Assembly: GCA_937880125.1 (NCBI GenBank) | Contig: CALFLU010000017.1 | Span: 1-17,673, forward strand | DNA length: 17,673 bases | Source: an uncultured Eubacteriaceae bacterium | GTDB lineage: Bacteria; Bacillota; Clostridia; Eubacteriales; UBA1433 | Direction of reading: 5' to 3' | Shown: positions 1 through 6,667 of the stretch, in pieces | Position numbering within the stretch: position 1 is the first letter of the stretch | How the letters are laid out: each line of letters opens with the position of its first letter | Made by a program: the position numbers and the translations under genes | The notes under the pieces: model-generated | What the model was told of the DNA's origin: nothing | Seen by the model: only the letters and a program-made list of their open reading frames with translations | The model's database searches: none

Positions 1-1312
1 CCTGTCCAAAACTCTTCGTGGAAAAATCCAAATTGCCCAAACTTGCCGAATTGGGCGGAACAATCCCTTTTTCTTCGCCCGAAAGCTCAATGCCCGTGGC
101 GTCTCCAAATCCGAAATTATAGGCGTATTTATAAAACTTGTCCCTGCCCAATGTCAAAATCATCTGCGCCAATGCAGGGTTGCAAGACTTTGCCACTGCG
201 CTGTGCAGCGGGTTGGTTCCATGCGCTCCGGGAAACACCGAGCACTGCACCCGCACGCCGTCCACCACATAATACCCGGGACAATACAGCGGTGTTTGCA
301 TATTCATCGTGCCTTCATCGAGCACCGCCGCGGTGGTAATCAATTTAAAGGTGGATCCGGGCTCATAGATAAAACTCACTGCGGGGTTTGCCCACATGCC
401 CATGCGTATATCATCATCGCTCTTTTTTACCACACCGCCGCTTGCATCGGTGGTATACGCCTCATCGGCAATGGCGCTGAGGTAGGCATCGCTGATGGTG
501 GACGGATTGTTCAAGTCATAATCGGGCTTGGTGACCATGGCCAGCACCTCGCCCGTTTTTACGTCCATAACAATGGTGATGACCTTTTTTGCGTTGGTTC
601 TTTGCAGCGCAGCAACGGTTTCCGTTTCCGCATAGTGTTGAATGACACTATCAAGGCTCAATACCACATTATCACCCGCACGGGCCTCTCTGCGAATTTC
701 CACACCCGAATTGATTTTGTTGCCGTTGGCGTCTTTTTCATAAGCCAGCAGACCATCTTTGCCCTTTAACACATCGTTAAAAGCCGCCTCCACGCCAAAA
801 AGTCCTTGGTGGTCAATGCCGGTAAAGCCAAGGACGTTGGACATAAAGTTTCCGTTGGTATAATAGCGTTTTTTATCTTCTTCAATGGTGATGCCATTTT
901 TGATTTGCTCTTTGATGCTTTGGGCAATATCGTTATCCACTTTCGTCTTAATCAGCACCAAACTTGCCTCGGTATTCGAAATGCTTGCAAGCACTTTTTC
1001 CTGTTCCAAACCCAATGCCTCCGCAAGAATCTTTGCCGTGCCCTCATAATCCGAAATATCTTTGGGGCGCGCATAAATGCGGTAGCTGGCAGCGTCTTTG
1101 ACCAAAAGCACATTGTTTCGGTCATAGATTTCGCCGCGCGGCGCCGTAATGGGAATTTCGCCCATGAGCTGATTGAGTTGGCTTGCGGAAATTTTTGAAT
1201 CCGGAAAAACTTGAAGATAAAACAGACGAATCGCATAAATAACACTCACTATCGCAAAAGCGACAAGGAGGGCCAATAGTCTTTTTCTGCTTCTCAGTGT
1301 GTCAAAATTCAT
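1..1312 (-). CDS. ftsI: Division or sporulation transpeptidase PBP (FtsI/SpoVD type), C-terminus cut by the window edge
   Basis: Class B penicillin-binding protein that cross-links septal or spore-cortex peptidoglycan outside the membrane. About 437 codons are visible and the frame is still open at base 1. ATG at 1312 follows a good GGGAGG site. There is a short basic cytoplasmic tail and one membrane segment at about residues 12-33. A PBP dimer-type domain follows, starting near the ITAPRGEIYDRN motif. The transpeptidase domain shows the catalytic YEPGSTFK box (Ser320, Lys323) and the SCN triad (Ser376, Asn378). The KTG box and any PASTA repeats lie outside the window, so FtsI and SpoVD cannot be told apart. 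It is the fourth gene after mraZ, rsmH and ftsL, 22 nt behind the ftsL stop, which is the normal dcw position. Confidence 0.95.
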   Translation of the reverse strand, partial: MNFDTLRSRKRLLALLVAFAIVSVIYAIRLFYLQVFPDSKISASQLNQLMGEIPITAPRGEIYDRNNVLLVKDAASYRIYARPKDISDYEGTAKILAEALGLEQEKVLASISNTEASLVLIKTKVDNDIAQSIKEQIKNGITIEEDKKRYYTNGNFMSNVLGFTGIDHQGLFGVEAAFNDVLKGKDGLLAYEKDANGNKINSGVEIRREARAGDNVVLSLDSVIQHYAETETVAALQRTNAKKVITIVMDVKTGEVLAMVTKPDYDLNNPSTISDAYLSAIADEAYTTDASGGVVKKSDDDIRMGMWANPAVSFIYEPGSTFKLITTAAVLDEGTMNMQTPLYCPGYYVVDGVRVQCSVFPGAHGTNPLHSAVAKSCNPALAQMILTLGRDKFYKYAYNFGFGDATGIELSGEEKGIVPPNSASLGNLDFSTKSFGQ

Positions 1313-1334
1313 GTGACCCTCCCAAAACGACGAA

Positions 1335-1838
1335 TTAGTCTGTCAGCCACGAAAAGACTGACGATATTTTTTCTGTCACGGTATTCGTGCCCCCTTCACC
1401 CTGAGCAATATTTGCTTTTTCTTGGGTATATTCCTGCGGCAGCGGCTTTAGCTCCATTGCCGTGTAGCAGGCCTGTGTGGGCTCCACCATGTTCAGCTTT
1501 GTTTTCGCCACATATTCTATCTGATCCCAGTTTACCATGCTTATGACTTGTGCTTCAAGTCTGTCTGTGAGCATTTGTGTACTTTTGATTTCTTTTTCCA
1601 TGGCGTTGATTTGTCCGCCGACGCTGATGATGCGCGAATATTGATTAATAAAGGCCATCGCAATCATAAACACCAATAAAATCATGGCAACACGTTTGAG
1701 CGTTGCGCCGGTCAGGCGCAGCCTTCTTCTGCTTCGTGCCCTGCCCAGCGTTGTTTGCTTTGTCGCCATTGACGCTCGGGTTTGTATGATGTTTTGTTTG
1801 CCTGCCGCTACTGCGGCGCTCTTTCGTGTCTGTGCCAT
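1335..1838 (-). CDS. ftsL: FtsL/DivIC-type septum formation protein
   Basis: Small bitopic division protein of 167 residues. The layout is a long Arg/Lys/Ala-rich cytoplasmic tail (about 1-46), one membrane helix (about 47-66), and an outside coiled-coil-like stretch (about 75-100). It ends in the IEYVAKTKLNMVEP pattern seen near the end of FtsL and DivIC proteins. Its slot between rsmH and the class B PBP is the normal ftsL position, and such proteins form a complex with FtsB/DivIC and the septal PBP. The call rests more on order and topology than on sequence, because this family is poorly conserved. The ATG at 1838 has an AAAGGA site about 10 nt upstream. A second ATG at residue 24 has no visible ribosome binding site. 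The basic tail is longer than in many FtsL proteins. Confidence 0.85.
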   Translation of the reverse strand: MAQTRKSAAVAAGKQNIIQTRASMATKQTTLGRARSRRRLRLTGATLKRVAMILLVFMIAMAFINQYSRIISVGGQINAMEKEIKSTQMLTDRLEAQVISMVNWDQIEYVAKTKLNMVEPTQACYTAMELKPLPQEYTQEKANIAQGEGGTNTVTEKISSVFSWLTD

Positions 1839-1864
1839 GGTTGCTTCGTCCTTTATTGTTATTT

Positions 1865-2818
1865 TTATCTTTGCACCGCCGTGCGCTTAATGGCCCTTAG
1901 CTTCGCGCTTCGGCTGCGATGGTTTACTTCGATTTCCTGCTTTGAAGGCAATATGGGTTTTCTTGTCAGCAGTTTAAATTCTTCTTTGGCGCCGCAGGTG
2001 CAAATCGGAAAGTCCGGCGGGCACACACAGGGATTTGCCAACTGCCAAAAGGTCTCTTTGACCGCCCTGTCTTCCAGTGAATGAAAAGAAATCACTGCCA
2101 GCACCCCACCCTTGTTCAACAAATTTGCCATGCTTTTCAGCGCTTCTTCAAGTCCATCCATTTCGCGGTTTACCGCGATGCGCAGCGCCTGAAACGTCTT
2201 TCGCGCGGGGTGTTTGCCTTGAAATCTCTCTTTGGGCGGATAGGCTTTTTTCACAATTTCCGCCAGCTCTGTTGTGCTTTGAATAGCCGATATCTCTCTG
2301 TGTTTTGCAATCTGTCTTGCTATGGCCTTTGCGTGCCGCTCTTCACCGTATTCAAAAAGAATTTGTGCAATCTCTGCTTCTTCGTAGCCGTTGACGATGT
2401 CATACGCGCTCAGATTGTCCTCTTGATTCATGCGCATATCCAGCCTGCCCTCTTGGTGATACGAAAATCCCCTGTCCGCTTGGTCAAACTGGAGGGAGGA
2501 GACTCCCATGTCAATGAGTATGCCGTCAAAGGCATCGATGTTCAGTCTTTGGGCAATCTGCGGCAGATTTTTGTAATCTTCCTGAACAGTAAAAACCGTT
2601 GCTTTATGCCCTTTTGTCCATTCTTCGCTTTTTTCAATGGCGTAACGGTCTTTATCTACGCCCACATACACACCCTCTTGTCCCAACTCTTCCAAAATCG
2701 CCCTGCCGTGTCCGCCGTATCCCATGGTCAAATCCCCATACACACCGTTAGGGCAAATGTTTAAAATATCCAAAACCTCTGTTTTCATCACGGGAATGTG
2801 CAGGCTTTTTTCTTCCAT
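1865..2818 (-). CDS. rsmH: 16S rRNA (cytosine-1402-N4)-methyltransferase RsmH (MraW)
   Basis: SAM-dependent enzyme that N4-methylates C1402 of 16S rRNA in the ribosomal P site. The 317 residues are the usual family length. Visible signatures are the HIPVM start (residues 7-11), the SAM-binding glycine motif MGYGGHGRA (32-40), the family block DMGVSSLQFDQADRGFSY (103-120) with LDMRM just after, VISFHSLEDR in the C-terminal half, and the RSRSAKLRA ending. The ATG follows the mraZ stop with no gap (TAAATG), so translation is probably coupled and there is no strong Shine-Dalgarno of its own. ftsL begins 26 nt after its stop. Second gene of the dcw operon. Confidence 0.98.
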   Translation of the reverse strand: MEEKSLHIPVMKTEVLDILNICPNGVYGDLTMGYGGHGRAILEELGQEGVYVGVDKDRYAIEKSEEWTKGHKATVFTVQEDYKNLPQIAQRLNIDAFDGILIDMGVSSLQFDQADRGFSYHQEGRLDMRMNQEDNLSAYDIVNGYEEAEIAQILFEYGEERHAKAIARQIAKHREISAIQSTTELAEIVKKAYPPKERFQGKHPARKTFQALRIAVNREMDGLEEALKSMANLLNKGGVLAVISFHSLEDRAVKETFWQLANPCVCPPDFPICTCGAKEEFKLLTRKPILPSKQEIEVNHRSRSAKLRAIKRTAVQR

Positions 2819-3250
2819 TTAGATGTCCATCTCTTCAATGTTGTCTTCCAGCACCGACGCATACCCCGCTTCTGGGTCGTTATAGTCTTTCCAGGTTTGC
2901 ATATCCCACACTTCCACACGCTCACTGACGCCGATTACGCAAATGTCTTTGTCCAAATTGGCATATTCGCGCAGCGGCTTGGGAAGCATAATGCGCCCTT
3001 GCTTGTCTACTTGGCATTCGGTGGCACTGCCAAAAAACGCACGGCTCACCGCTCTGGCTTTTTTGCTGCCCAGCTGCAGCGTTTTCAACTTCGCCTCAAA
3101 GGCGTCCCACTCCTTGTAAGGAAACAAAAACAAGCATCCGTCCAACCCTTTGGTGGCAATAAAACTTTCGCCCAAAGGTGCGCGAAACTTCACGGGAATG
3201 ATAATTCTTCCCTTTTCATCGATCGAATGTGTGTATTCACCGATAAACAT
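2819..3250 (-). CDS. mraZ: MraZ, dcw operon transcriptional regulator
   Basis: DNA-binding regulator with two AbrB-like (SpoVT/MraZ) beta domains; family members form rings and bind tandem boxes in their own promoter. The 143 residues are standard length. The two half-domains are seen as DEKGRIIIP (residues 11-19) and DKQGRIMLP (82-90), and MFIGEYTHSID is the characteristic start. The ATG at 3250 is chosen because this start matches the family and AGGAAGG lies 11 nt upstream. The frame stays open to 3418, but that extension runs through the promoter and a terminator. Four 10-bp-spaced boxes overlap the promoter just upstream, so autoregulation is very likely. First gene of the operon with rsmH, ftsL and the PBP. 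Confidence 0.98.
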   Translation of the reverse strand: MFIGEYTHSIDEKGRIIIPVKFRAPLGESFIATKGLDGCLFLFPYKEWDAFEAKLKTLQLGSKKARAVSRAFFGSATECQVDKQGRIMLPKPLREYANLDKDICVIGVSERVEVWDMQTWKDYNDPEAGYASVLEDNIEEMDI

Positions 3251-3271
3251 GCTGCCTGTTTCCTTCCTATC

Positions 3272-3307
3272 CTCCACTTTATTCCAAATATTACCACTTT
3301 CCTCCAC
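3272..3307 (-). promoter_or_regulatory. Four MraZ boxes with 10-bp period
   Basis: On the minus strand, in order of reading, the boxes are GTGGAG (3307-3302), GTGGTA (3297-3292), TTGGAA (3287-3282) and GTGGAG (3277-3272). Each start is exactly 10 bp from the next, so all four fall on one face of the helix. The outer boxes match the GTGGAG-like unit known for MraZ sites; the inner two are weaker. They sit between the -35 and the mraZ start and cover the -10, which fits repression by promoter blocking. Confidence 0.8.
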
Positions 3308-3316
3308 ACAATGCAA
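3288..3316 (-). promoter_or_regulatory. mraZ operon promoter
   Basis: TTGCAT (3316-3311) and TAATAT (3293-3288) are separated by exactly 17 bp on the minus strand, giving a sigma-A type promoter about 30 nt ahead of the mraZ ribosome binding site and start. The -10 is interleaved with the second and third MraZ boxes. Predicted from pattern only. Confidence 0.6.
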
Positions 3317-3370
3317 GTTTTTTCGTAAAAAAAACGAGCCTTTCACCCTTTTTTTTCGAAAAAATCGCAA

Positions 3371-3412
3371 TAAAAAAAGCACCTCGACTTTTTTCGTCGA
3401 AGCGCTGCTTTT
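3371..3412 (-). terminator. Rho-independent terminator, probably bidirectional
   Basis: The arms GCACCTCGAC (3379-3388) and GTCGAAGCGC (3396-3405) form a 10-bp stem with two G-U pairs and a 7-nt loop. On the minus strand it is followed by a seven-T tract, and on the plus strand by a T run after TGC. It would end transcripts from the deacylase side and insulate the mraZ promoter. Confidence 0.75.
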
Positions 3413-3418
3413 TTTCAT

Positions 3419-3493
3419 TCATTCCTTGAGTTTTTTCAGTAAAAGTTCCGAGATTTCATAGACTGCATTTCTTTGCTCACGGTGTAAAAACAA
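3419..3493 (-). CDS. Possible 24-residue peptide or 3' gene remnant
   Basis: A very short frame starts with TTG at 3493, and GAGGAG (3505-3500) lies 6 nt upstream, an ideal spacing. The product is Lys/Glu/Leu-rich and could form an amphipathic helix (motifs HREQRNAVYEISE and LLLKKLKE). An in-frame TAG sits just before the start. The stop lies a few bases ahead of the terminator hairpin, as expected for a real last gene. I recognise no family. It could equally be the decayed tail of a lost gene or chance. Confidence 0.3.
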   Translation of the reverse strand: MFLHREQRNAVYEISELLLKKLKE

Positions 3494-3585
3494 AGCCTAC
3501 TCCTCAAGCAAAGAACTGCTGCATATCGCTCATTCAATTCCCGTTGGACTCAAATCATTTTTACAGAAGATAGCGCATCATCTGC

Positions 3586-4074
3586 TTAAATATCGATCAA
3601 ATGAACCGTACTTCCGTGCTCTCTTAACAGATAGATTAAGTCCTCTGTGTTCAGCCAGACGGTCGCCGTGTTGTCGTTGGGGTGAACGCCTATGAGCGCG
3701 GGGCTTTCCAAAAATTCTTTGTCCATATACACCTGCACTTTTTTTTCATCGTCGTTGAGAACCCCCAGCGGTGTGACCGCCCCCGGCGTCAGCTTCATTA
3801 TATCCGCCAAATCGTTTTCCGACGCAAAGGACAAATGCCGTGTGCCGTGTGTTTGTTTGAATTCTTTCAGGTTTATTTTTTTATCCCCCTTCACCGTTAT
3901 CAAATAATAATTTCGCTTTTTGTCGTCCCGCACAAAGAGGTTTTTGGCGTCCGATTCGGGATACGGAAGGCTCACCGCAGAAAGCTCCGCCATATTGTAT
4001 ACGGCCTCGTGTTCTGTAACCTCATATCGGATATTTTGATTGTTCAAAAATTCATATATTTCTGCTTTATTCAT
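3586..4074 (-). CDS. Aminoacyl-tRNA editing deacylase, ProX/PrdX (YbaK-like) family
   Basis: Free-standing member of the YbaK/ProX editing superfamily. Relatives of the PrdX/ProXp-ala group hydrolyse mischarged Ala-tRNA(Pro) in the cytosol. The 162 residues carry the family pattern: KNLFVRD (44-50) with the conserved lysine, LSFASENDL (81-89), LTPGAVTPLG (95-104) and HPNDNTAT (131-138). The ATG at 4074 is set by a consensus AGGAGG 4 nt upstream; the frame is open for 37 more codons upstream without such a site. The gene lies 136 nt behind the ABC permease on the same strand and may be read from it or from its own weak promoter. Family confidence is high; the exact tRNA substrate is inferred. 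Confidence 0.88.
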   Translation of the reverse strand: MNKAEIYEFLNNQNIRYEVTEHEAVYNMAELSAVSLPYPESDAKNLFVRDDKKRNYYLITVKGDKKINLKEFKQTHGTRHLSFASENDLADIMKLTPGAVTPLGVLNDDEKKVQVYMDKEFLESPALIGVHPNDNTATVWLNTEDLIYLLREHGSTVHLIDI

Positions 4075-4162
4075 TTTTCCTCCTGCATGGCAGATAGACT
4101 CTTGCTGTTTTTTATTTGTTGTGTCGGAGATAGGCTCTGTCAAGCCCTGCGCCGCTTTATTA

Positions 4163-4172
4163 TTGTATACAA
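4163..4172. promoter_or_regulatory. Palindrome TTGTATACAA ahead of the deacylase gene
   Basis: Perfect 10-bp palindrome in the gap between the permease and the deacylase. Its TGTA and TACA ends match those of the larger palindrome in the GntR promoter. It also contains a TACAAT that could be a -10 element on the minus strand, though no good -35 is visible. Could be a second regulator site or chance. Confidence 0.25.
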
Positions 4173-4210
4173 ACCAATATACCACATTCGGCGGCGAATT
4201 GAGACCCCTT

Positions 4211-4834
4211 TTAGGCCAACACCCTGCGCCGATACAGTTTTATGGCAACATAGACCGAGCCCGCACTGAGCAATAATACTGCTGCGCTCACCGCAAGCAA
4301 CGTCGGCATCAGTTGCACGGGAGAGATAAGCGAACTCAACAACATTTCTATTTTCTTTCCTGCGACCATGCCGATTCCTACCACCAAGCCCAATATCACA
4401 AAAAACACGATGCGCGCCTTTTCCACACCCAGGCGAAACATCATCGGCAAATTCACCGCCAGTAATATCATCCCTGCACAGATCGAGAAAAAAATCATCC
4501 CCCACATCCCTGTATCCATCGGCACATGATTGATCATGCTCATAATCCATCGTGCGGCAATCGCCAGCAAAACCGCGGCGGCAATAGCGATATAGCCGAG
4601 GATATATTTGCTGAAAACAATTTTTTCAACGGAGTAGGGCATCATCATCGCCAGACTGTTCCATTTGGCATGCTCATCATAAGCCAGCGCCGTAACGGGC
4701 ACCATCGCAGCATACACCACAGCAAATGCCACCATGTTTCCCCCTCCGATAACTGAAAAAACAAGAATTAACAAAAGGAAAAATTTCACCTGTTTTATCA
4801 ATGTATACCAATCTTTTAAAAGCAGTCCTCTCAT
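4211..4834 (-). CDS. ABC-2 type transporter permease
   Basis: Integral membrane subunit of 207 residues with about six hydrophobic helices. A basic start (MRGLLLKDWYTLIKQ) resembles other small ABC-2 permeases found next to YtrB/BcrA-type ATPases. It starts inside the ATPase stop codon (ATGA, 4-nt overlap) with AAAGGAG about 10 nt upstream, so translation is coupled. Such pairs often export peptides or lipid-targeting antibiotics, or respond to envelope stress. The substrate cannot be read from this sequence. Confidence 0.88.
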   Translation of the reverse strand: MRGLLLKDWYTLIKQVKFFLLLILVFSVIGGGNMVAFAVVYAAMVPVTALAYDEHAKWNSLAMMMPYSVEKIVFSKYILGYIAIAAAVLLAIAARWIMSMINHVPMDTGMWGMIFFSICAGMILLAVNLPMMFRLGVEKARIVFFVILGLVVGIGMVAGKKIEMLLSSLISPVQLMPTLLAVSAAVLLLSAGSVYVAIKLYRRRVLA

Positions 4835-5682
4835 CGGTTTTTTTCTCCTTTCGCAAAAAATAAAATGATGTTTTCCAGCGTGGTATGCTCCACGCTAAAT
4901 CCGGTCGGTATCGCCGATTTTTTTACCAACGCCTCCACCCCGTATTCGGTTTTTTTCACGCTGATAATCGCCTCTTCGTCCATGGCCTCAAAATCCTCAT
5001 GCGACAGCTTTATCACGGCATACTGCTCCAACAGCACATCCTTTTCTTCGCAAAATTGCAGCTTTCCGTTATGTAAAAAGGCAATATAATCGCATACTTT
5101 TTCAAGGTCGCTGACAATATGCGACGACAACAAAATAGAATGGTCGTCTTCACGGATAAAATCGTGAAATACGTCCAATATCTCGTCGCGTATCATGGGG
5201 TCCAACCCGCTGGTGGCCTCGTCCAGTACCAACAATTTCGCCTTGTGCGATAATGCTACTGAAATGGCAAGTTTCATCTTCATACCCCGTGAAAAATCTT
5301 TAAACGCCTTGTTATCAGGCAAGTTTAAAAGATGCAAATAGCGTCTGTAGCATTCTTCATCCCAATTTTTATAGGTGTATTTCATCACGGTATTGAGTTT
5401 TGCCGCCGTGAGTGATTCGGGATAATACGCCTCATCCAGCACCACGCCGATGTCTTCTTTTACAGCGTCAAACTCCATACTTTCATTGTCAACGCCTAAG
5501 ACCCGAATGCTTCCGCCGTCGCGGCCGGTGGCGTTCATAATCAGTTTTATCAGCGTGCTTTTTCCCGCGCCGTTTTCTCCCACAAGCCCCAGAACCGTGC
5601 CGCGAGGCAGGCAAAGCGTAACGTCTTGAAGAGAAAATCCCGCATAGTGTTTGCTCACATTTTTGACTTCAATCGCGTTCAT
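4831..5682 (-). CDS. ABC transporter ATP-binding subunit (YtrB/BcrA-like)
   Basis: Cytosolic ATPase of 283 residues that powers the permease encoded next. Seen in order: Walker A GENGAGKST (35-43), signature FSRGMKMKLAI (130-140), Walker B LLVLDEATSGLD (150-161), and H-loop His188. The position of the usual Q-loop glutamine is occupied in a VVLDEAYYPESLT segment (80-92), a variation seen in related small ABC-2 exporters. The region after about residue 215 is an accessory C-terminal domain. The ATG overlaps the gntR stop by 4 nt and has GGAGG upstream. Middle gene of a regulator-ATPase-permease operon; the substrate is unknown. Confidence 0.95.
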   Translation of the reverse strand: MNAIEVKNVSKHYAGFSLQDVTLCLPRGTVLGLVGENGAGKSTLIKLIMNATGRDGGSIRVLGVDNESMEFDAVKEDIGVVLDEAYYPESLTAAKLNTVMKYTYKNWDEECYRRYLHLLNLPDNKAFKDFSRGMKMKLAISVALSHKAKLLVLDEATSGLDPMIRDEILDVFHDFIREDDHSILLSSHIVSDLEKVCDYIAFLHNGKLQFCEEKDVLLEQYAVIKLSHEDFEAMDEEAIISVKKTEYGVEALVKKSAIPTGFSVEHTTLENIILFFAKGEKNR

Positions 5683-6062
5683 TTCGTTTCCTCCTGATTG
5701 TAAATCACATCAAACATTTCATCCAACTCTTCCTTTGATAACTCACAAGCACCCGCGCGCAAGACAATCTGACGCATCTGTTCTTCGATTTGTTTTTTAT
5801 ATTGTTCACGGATTATTTCCGTGTTTTTTTGCGCGACATAGCTGCCTTTGCCTGCTACCGAGTGGATAAACCCGTCTTTTTCCAACTCATCGTAGGCGCG
5901 TTTCGTGGTAATAACACTGATACGCAAATCTTTTGCCAGCGCGCGGATCGAAGGCAACATCTGCCCTTCCGACAGCTCGTTTGACAAAATGCTGTTTCGA
6001 ATTTGCGTATAAATTTGTTCATAAATCGGCCGATCATCTGCATTCCTGATAATGATTGTCAA
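5679..6062 (-). CDS. GntR-family regulator, YtrA subfamily
   Basis: Short GntR regulator of 127 residues. The N-terminal winged helix-turn-helix (about 8-77) shows PIYEQIYTQIRNSI, LPSIRALAKDL, ITTKRAYDELEKDGFI and the GKGSYV wing end. A short helical C-terminal dimerisation part is typical of the YtrA group, which usually represses its own ABC transporter operon. The start is TTG at 6062: GAGG lies 9 nt upstream, the sequence right after it matches family starts, and the first in-frame ATG falls inside the DNA-binding domain. It leads the operon and overlaps the ATPase by 4 nt. A palindrome at the predicted transcription start is a likely self-operator. The inducer is unknown. Confidence 0.93.
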   Translation of the reverse strand: MTIIIRNADDRPIYEQIYTQIRNSILSNELSEGQMLPSIRALAKDLRISVITTKRAYDELEKDGFIHSVAGKGSYVAQKNTEIIREQYKKQIEEQMRQIVLRAGACELSKEELDEMFDVIYNQEETK

Positions 6063-6080
6063 TGGCTTCTTCCTCTCAAC

Positions 6081-6092
6081 TGTATATATACA
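6081..6092. promoter_or_regulatory. Candidate GntR operator
   Basis: Perfect 12-bp palindrome TGTATATATACA about 20 nt ahead of the TTG start, at the predicted transcription start of the gntR operon. Position and symmetry fit a dimeric YtrA-type repressor; AT-rich chance palindromes are an alternative. Confidence 0.5.
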
Positions 6093-6100
6093 CTATGTAC

Positions 6101-6128
6101 AATATACTTTGTTTTTGTATTCTGTCAA
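6101..6128 (-). promoter_or_regulatory. gntR-ABC operon promoter
   Basis: Consensus TTGACA (6128-6123) and TATATT (6106-6101) with a 16-bp spacer on the minus strand. The predicted start falls at about 6094, next to the palindrome. Confidence 0.75.
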
Positions 6129-6140
6129 TACCTTTTCAAA

Positions 6141-6173
6141 ATAAAAATCACCTTCATTGTATAAGGTGATTTT
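6141..6173 (-). terminator. Hairpin terminator behind the YoaP remnant
   Basis: AAAATCACCTT (6144-6154) pairs with AAGGTGATTTT (6163-6173), an 11-bp stem with an 8-nt loop. On the minus strand the T-rich end continues as TTTTTATTTT. It separates the YoaP remnant from the gntR promoter. Confidence 0.6.
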
Positions 6174-6251
6174 AAATAACAGAATTTTTGTCCGATGTCG
6201 GTAATTTTACGTTCAACGGATTTTTTGCACCTAAAGGCGTATTGAATACGG

Positions 6252-6644
6252 TTATATCTTCAACAGTTTTTTCAAATATCCCTCGTTGAGCAAATGCACC
6301 GTTTCAAATTTTCCCTGATACAACACCGCCCAGTTGTTAAAAAACACCGGCACGCTCTTGGCCTTTTCAAGCGTGTCTATTGCTATGAAGCGCAAGCCGA
6401 TGGCGTTGGCCTCACAAAAGCTTTTGACTTGCGCAATGCAGTCCGCGCTGTAGGGACACTGCGGCGAATAATAAATGCTCAGCGTATCGTCAAATACCTT
6501 CTGATCCTTGACGGCCTCGGCAAAGGCGGGCTTGCTTCCATCAAAGGACAAAGACAATAGTTCATAGTCTTTTTCAAATGTATCCGCAACTTCAAAACCG
6601 AATTTCTGCATAAATTTTTTGTCGAAGTATAGTAATTTTTTGAT
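6252..6644 (-). pseudogene. 5'-truncated GNAT-YoaP acetyltransferase, C-terminal part only
   Basis: The conceptual product matches only the end of YoaP-type proteins, which join an N-terminal GNAT acetyltransferase to a C-terminal thioredoxin-like YoaP domain. Visible are the GNAT-end pattern QKFGFEVADT with YELLSLSF, then the YoaP domain with YYSPQCPYSADC and VPVFFNNWAVLYQGKFETVH, up to the normal stop. The most upstream ATG (6611) has no ribosome binding site. The frame reads as related sequence a little further (YFDKKF before that Met) and meets a stop at 6647-6645. The catalytic GNAT domain is missing altogether. AT-rich insert DNA begins right at the break, so the 5' part was probably lost when the insert arrived. 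No function is expected. Confidence 0.75.
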
Positions 6645-6667
6645 TTATTAATGCAATCCTTCGATAA

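Noticed and set aside
203..769. Long rightward frame of 188 codons opposite the PBP gene
   Set aside because: Antisense shadow of a gene with clear catalytic motifs; the product shows no domain and no ribosome binding site.
3251..3418. Upstream extension of the mraZ frame to an ATG at 3418
   Set aside because: It runs through the promoter, MraZ boxes and a terminator hairpin; the family start MFIGEYTH with a good ribosome binding site is at 3250.
6622..6664. TCGAAG and CTTCGA inverted repeat at the left insert edge as mobile-element ends
   Set aside because: Only 6 bp, both copies lie on the same side, and no matching copy was seen at the right edge.
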